Assembly: GCA_964482025.1 (NCBI GenBank)
Contig: CAYZVN010000002.1
Coordinates: forward strand, 24,828-88,827
Length of the DNA stretch: 64,000 nucleotides
Direction of reading: 5' to 3'
Origin: UBA5868 sp964482025
GTDB taxonomy: Bacteria; Pseudomonadota; Gammaproteobacteria; Pseudomonadales; Cellvibrionaceae
A program made the translations under genes and the position numbers. Shown here piece after piece: positions 62,348 to 64,000 of this stretch. Below the pieces are notes generated by a model that was not told the DNA's origin, did not search any database, and saw nothing but the letters and a program-made list of their open reading frames with translations. Numbering within the stretch: the first letter of the stretch is position 1; each line of letters starts with the position of its first letter.

Positions 62348-62447
62348 NNNNNNNNNNNNNNNNNNNNNNNNNNNNNNNNNNNNNNNNNNNNNNNNNNNNN
62401 NNNNNNNNNNNNNNNNNNNNNNNNNNNNNNNNNNNNNNNNNNNNNNN
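62348..62447. other. Assembly gap (100 N) after fliD
   Basis: Exactly 100 N. The 55 bases before it (62293-62347) are identical to the 55 bases after it (62448-62502), so the two contigs overlap and the N are probably a scaffolding placeholder, hiding at most extra repeat copies. Confidence 0.9.
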
Positions 62448-62477
62448 CTTGGAAAATCTAATTGACTCACTACCCTT

Positions 62478-62552
62478 TACCGCCAGTAAGAAGTAACACT
62501 ATTACCGCCAGTAAGAAGTAACACTATTACCGCCAGTAAGAAGTAACACTAT
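62478..62552. repeat. Three 25-bp tandem repeats at the fliD 3' end
   Basis: Three exact 25-bp copies starting TACCGCCAGTAAGAAGTAAC at 62478, 62503 and 62528. Another copy at 62323-62347 spans the fliD stop. The true copy number is unknown because of the gap. Confidence 0.92.
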
Positions 62553-62596
62553 AAGGCAGTTATCATGTGCAACCTCAGTCTAAAATCGTTCCTTGC

Positions 62597-63475
62597 ATGA
62601 ACGGTGGACGTAGCTCAAAACACCTGCTTGTGCTATGCAACCTAGCCTTGCTATGTCTTTTTTCAACAATTGTTTCCGCACAGAATGTTACCCGCGTCCA
62701 AGTGGCTTCTCGCGGAGACGAGACCGCCAACTACGCCATCGAGATGATCCGTCTAGGTTTGGAAAAAGCGGGCAGACGCTTTGAAATCAACGTCCAAAAT
62801 GAAGCATTGAGCGCACCCCGGCAACGGGAAGAATTAATTGCCGGAAATATCGACATTATCTGGACGGCAACCAATATGGATATGGAAGAAAATGCGTTGC
62901 CGGTCAGAGTTCCGCTATACAAAGGCTTACTCGGCCACCGCATCCTGATTGTTCACAAAGATAACGCTCATTTGTTTGATTATGTAACCACCATGGAGGA
63001 CGTGCGCAAATTCCGCTACGGACAAGGCGTCGGCTGGACGGATACCACCATTATGCAAGCTAATGGTATGACCGTTGTGCCGGCGACAAAGTATGAAGGC
63101 TTATTTCATATGACCGACGGCAAACGCTTTGATGCCTTCCCTCGTGGTGTCCACGAACCTTGGGGAGAACTTAAAAAGAATCCGGATTTAGAGCTTGCGG
63201 TGGATAAAAACCTGATGTTTGTTTACATCATGCCCTATTACTTGGTTGTCACACCGAAACGCCCGGACCTCGCCGCGGATATAGAACGGGGCCTGTTAAT
63301 GGCAGTGGCGGACGGCAGCTTTGACGAGAAGTTTTTTAATAACGAAATGGTGAAGATGGTCTTGAAACACGCCAACCTCAAAGACCGCCGCACCTTCACC
63401 CTCCGCAACCCCGAACTTCCGCCGCGCACCCCCTTGGATAATCCCGCCCTTTGGATTGATATCTCCAAGCTCTAA
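62597..63475 (+). CDS. Periplasmic solute-binding protein family 3-like
   Basis: A ~292-residue secreted protein with a signal peptide (hydrophobic NLALLCLFSTIVSA, cleavage near AQ). The two-lobe binding-protein pattern is seen: RVQVASRGDETANYAIEMIRLGLEKAGRRFEINVQNEALSAPRQREELIAGNIDIIWTATNMDMEENALPVRVPLYKGLLGHRILIVHKD, then a hinge and MPYYLVVTPKRPDLAADIERGLLMAVADGSFDEKFF. The ligand is unknown. No ABC transporter genes are seen beside it. The start is uncertain: ATG 62597 or GTG 62567, neither with a good ribosome site. Confidence 0.75.
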   Translation: MNGGRSSKHLLVLCNLALLCLFSTIVSAQNVTRVQVASRGDETANYAIEMIRLGLEKAGRRFEINVQNEALSAPRQREELIAGNIDIIWTATNMDMEENALPVRVPLYKGLLGHRILIVHKDNAHLFDYVTTMEDVRKFRYGQGVGWTDTTIMQANGMTVVPATKYEGLFHMTDGKRFDAFPRGVHEPWGELKKNPDLELAVDKNLMFVYIMPYYLVVTPKRPDLAADIERGLLMAVADGSFDEKFFNNEMVKMVLKHANLKDRRTFTLRNPELPPRTPLDNPALWIDISKL

Positions 63476-63911
63476 GCGCTGACCACTCGCATGAACCACC
63501 CCAGTATCTCCGCTTGGCCTCGTGCCGGGCGGACTCTTTTTGGTGAAGTTTTGGCCAACAAAGCTTGTATAACCTGTGATCCTCCAGGTTTTAGGCGTCG
63601 ATTAGCTCGATAAAGCGGAAGTTCCACGGACGCTGCTATTGGTAGGCGCGACCTTCAGCTTGGCCAGCTTCAACACATAACCCCGCGCTGGCTGCGTTTA
63701 AAGTCAAAAAAATGAAAGATTTTGGTCAATCTTGATAGGCACTTCGAGCTTTGTTGATCAGGTTCTCACCACAACCCTTCATTATGTTTCGTAAAGCGGC
63801 TTTTGACGCCAATCTCCCTCTGTCTAGATGCTGCGTTCCAGCAGTCGTGGGATAATCCCGCCCCAATTACAACCATACCGACAAAATACGACCATTCTGG
63901 AGCAACACCCC
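63476..63911. other. Intergenic stretch with no recognised gene
   Basis: 436 bp. The reading frames are short and show no family features. I see no strong terminator or named promoter. It should contain the promoter of the lipoprotein gene that follows. Confidence 0.5.
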
Positions 63912-64000
63912 ATGACACATATCCAGCGGCAAAGCCGCGTCCTTTTGCTGGTCATTATCAGTCTTTCCGCAATCTTAGCCGCTTGTAGTAGCGGTGGTGG
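63912..64000 (+). CDS. Start of a lipoprotein gene, truncated by window edge
   Basis: An ATG at 63912 opens a frame that runs off the window. It encodes a basic n-region (MTHIQRQSR), a hydrophobic core (VLLLVIISLSAI) and the lipobox LAAC followed by SSGGG, a typical lipid-anchor signal with a flexible tether. Only 29 residues are visible, so function cannot be given. The Ser/Gly start is like that of extracellular enzymes in this group, including the GH5 protein here. Confidence 0.7.
   Translation, partial: MTHIQRQSRVLLLVIISLSAILAACSSGG

Noticed and set aside
62478..62552. Possible CRISPR-like array
   Set aside because: The 25-bp units are directly adjacent with no spacers, so this is a simple tandem repeat. 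No cas genes are visible.
63803..63988. 61-residue plus-strand frame near the window end
   Set aside because: It overlaps the lipoprotein start at 63912 in a different frame. The lipobox-bearing frame is convincing.

Overview
The window looks like chromosomal DNA of a motile, polysaccharide-degrading gammaproteobacterium, most likely of the Cellvibrionaceae type (Cellvibrio, Saccharophagus, Teredinibacter and relatives). The reasons are a lipoprotein GH5 glycanase with a long polyserine linker, Pseudomonas-like housekeeping genes, and a Pseudomonas-like flagellar order (flgA-flgM-flgN opposite cheV-cheR-flgBCDE / flgFGHIJKL-fliC-flaG-fliD). The species call is inference. Two runs of exactly 100 N are scaffold gaps. 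One removes part of acnA. The other lies just after fliD inside a tandem repeat.

Layout. 1-3.2 kb: the end of an NAD-type glutamate dehydrogenase, a DUF2835 gene and pyrD. 3.2-10.4 kb: small envelope and stress genes (DUF2939, a PPOX-fold protein, a small membrane protein, DUF2383, the ybhP-clsB-ybhN operon, DUF1328, a PLDc_N peptide, lipocalin blc). 10.4-12.2 kb: a CgeB-like glycosyltransferase behind a structured leader, then rmf. 12.6-23.6 kb: rlmKL-uvrB, an Atm1-type ABC exporter, an orphan hcp, fumC and acnA. 23.8-30.0 kb: an MFS transporter, a radical-SAM/TIGR03915 pair with a LexA-type SOS box, the GH5 enzyme and a DUF72 gene. 30.1-36.2 kb: a PepSY protein, a two-component system, minCDE, hpf, rsmE and tRNA-Arg(CCT). 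36.2-62.3 kb: flagellar and chemotaxis genes. 62.6-64 kb: a periplasmic binding protein and the start of a lipoprotein.

The flagellar block carries readable regulatory signals. Sigma54 -24/-12 elements precede flgA, flgB, flgF and the first flagellin. Sigma28 (FliA) elements precede flgM, the second flagellin and fliD. Strong hairpins separate the units. This suggests a hierarchy in which RpoN drives hook-basal-body genes and one flagellin, while FliA, released when FlgM is exported, drives flgM, the other flagellin and the filament cap. Rod and ring proteins have ordinary sizes, but the external proteins (FlgE, FlgK, FlgL, both FliC, FliD) are much enlarged.

The most notable system is the SOS-boxed radical-SAM/TIGR03915 operon, a little-characterised putative DNA repair or modification pair. 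Also notable are the differently promoted twin flagellins and a recurring pattern of short tandem duplications that copy gene 3' ends past the stop codon (acnA, cheR, fliD).
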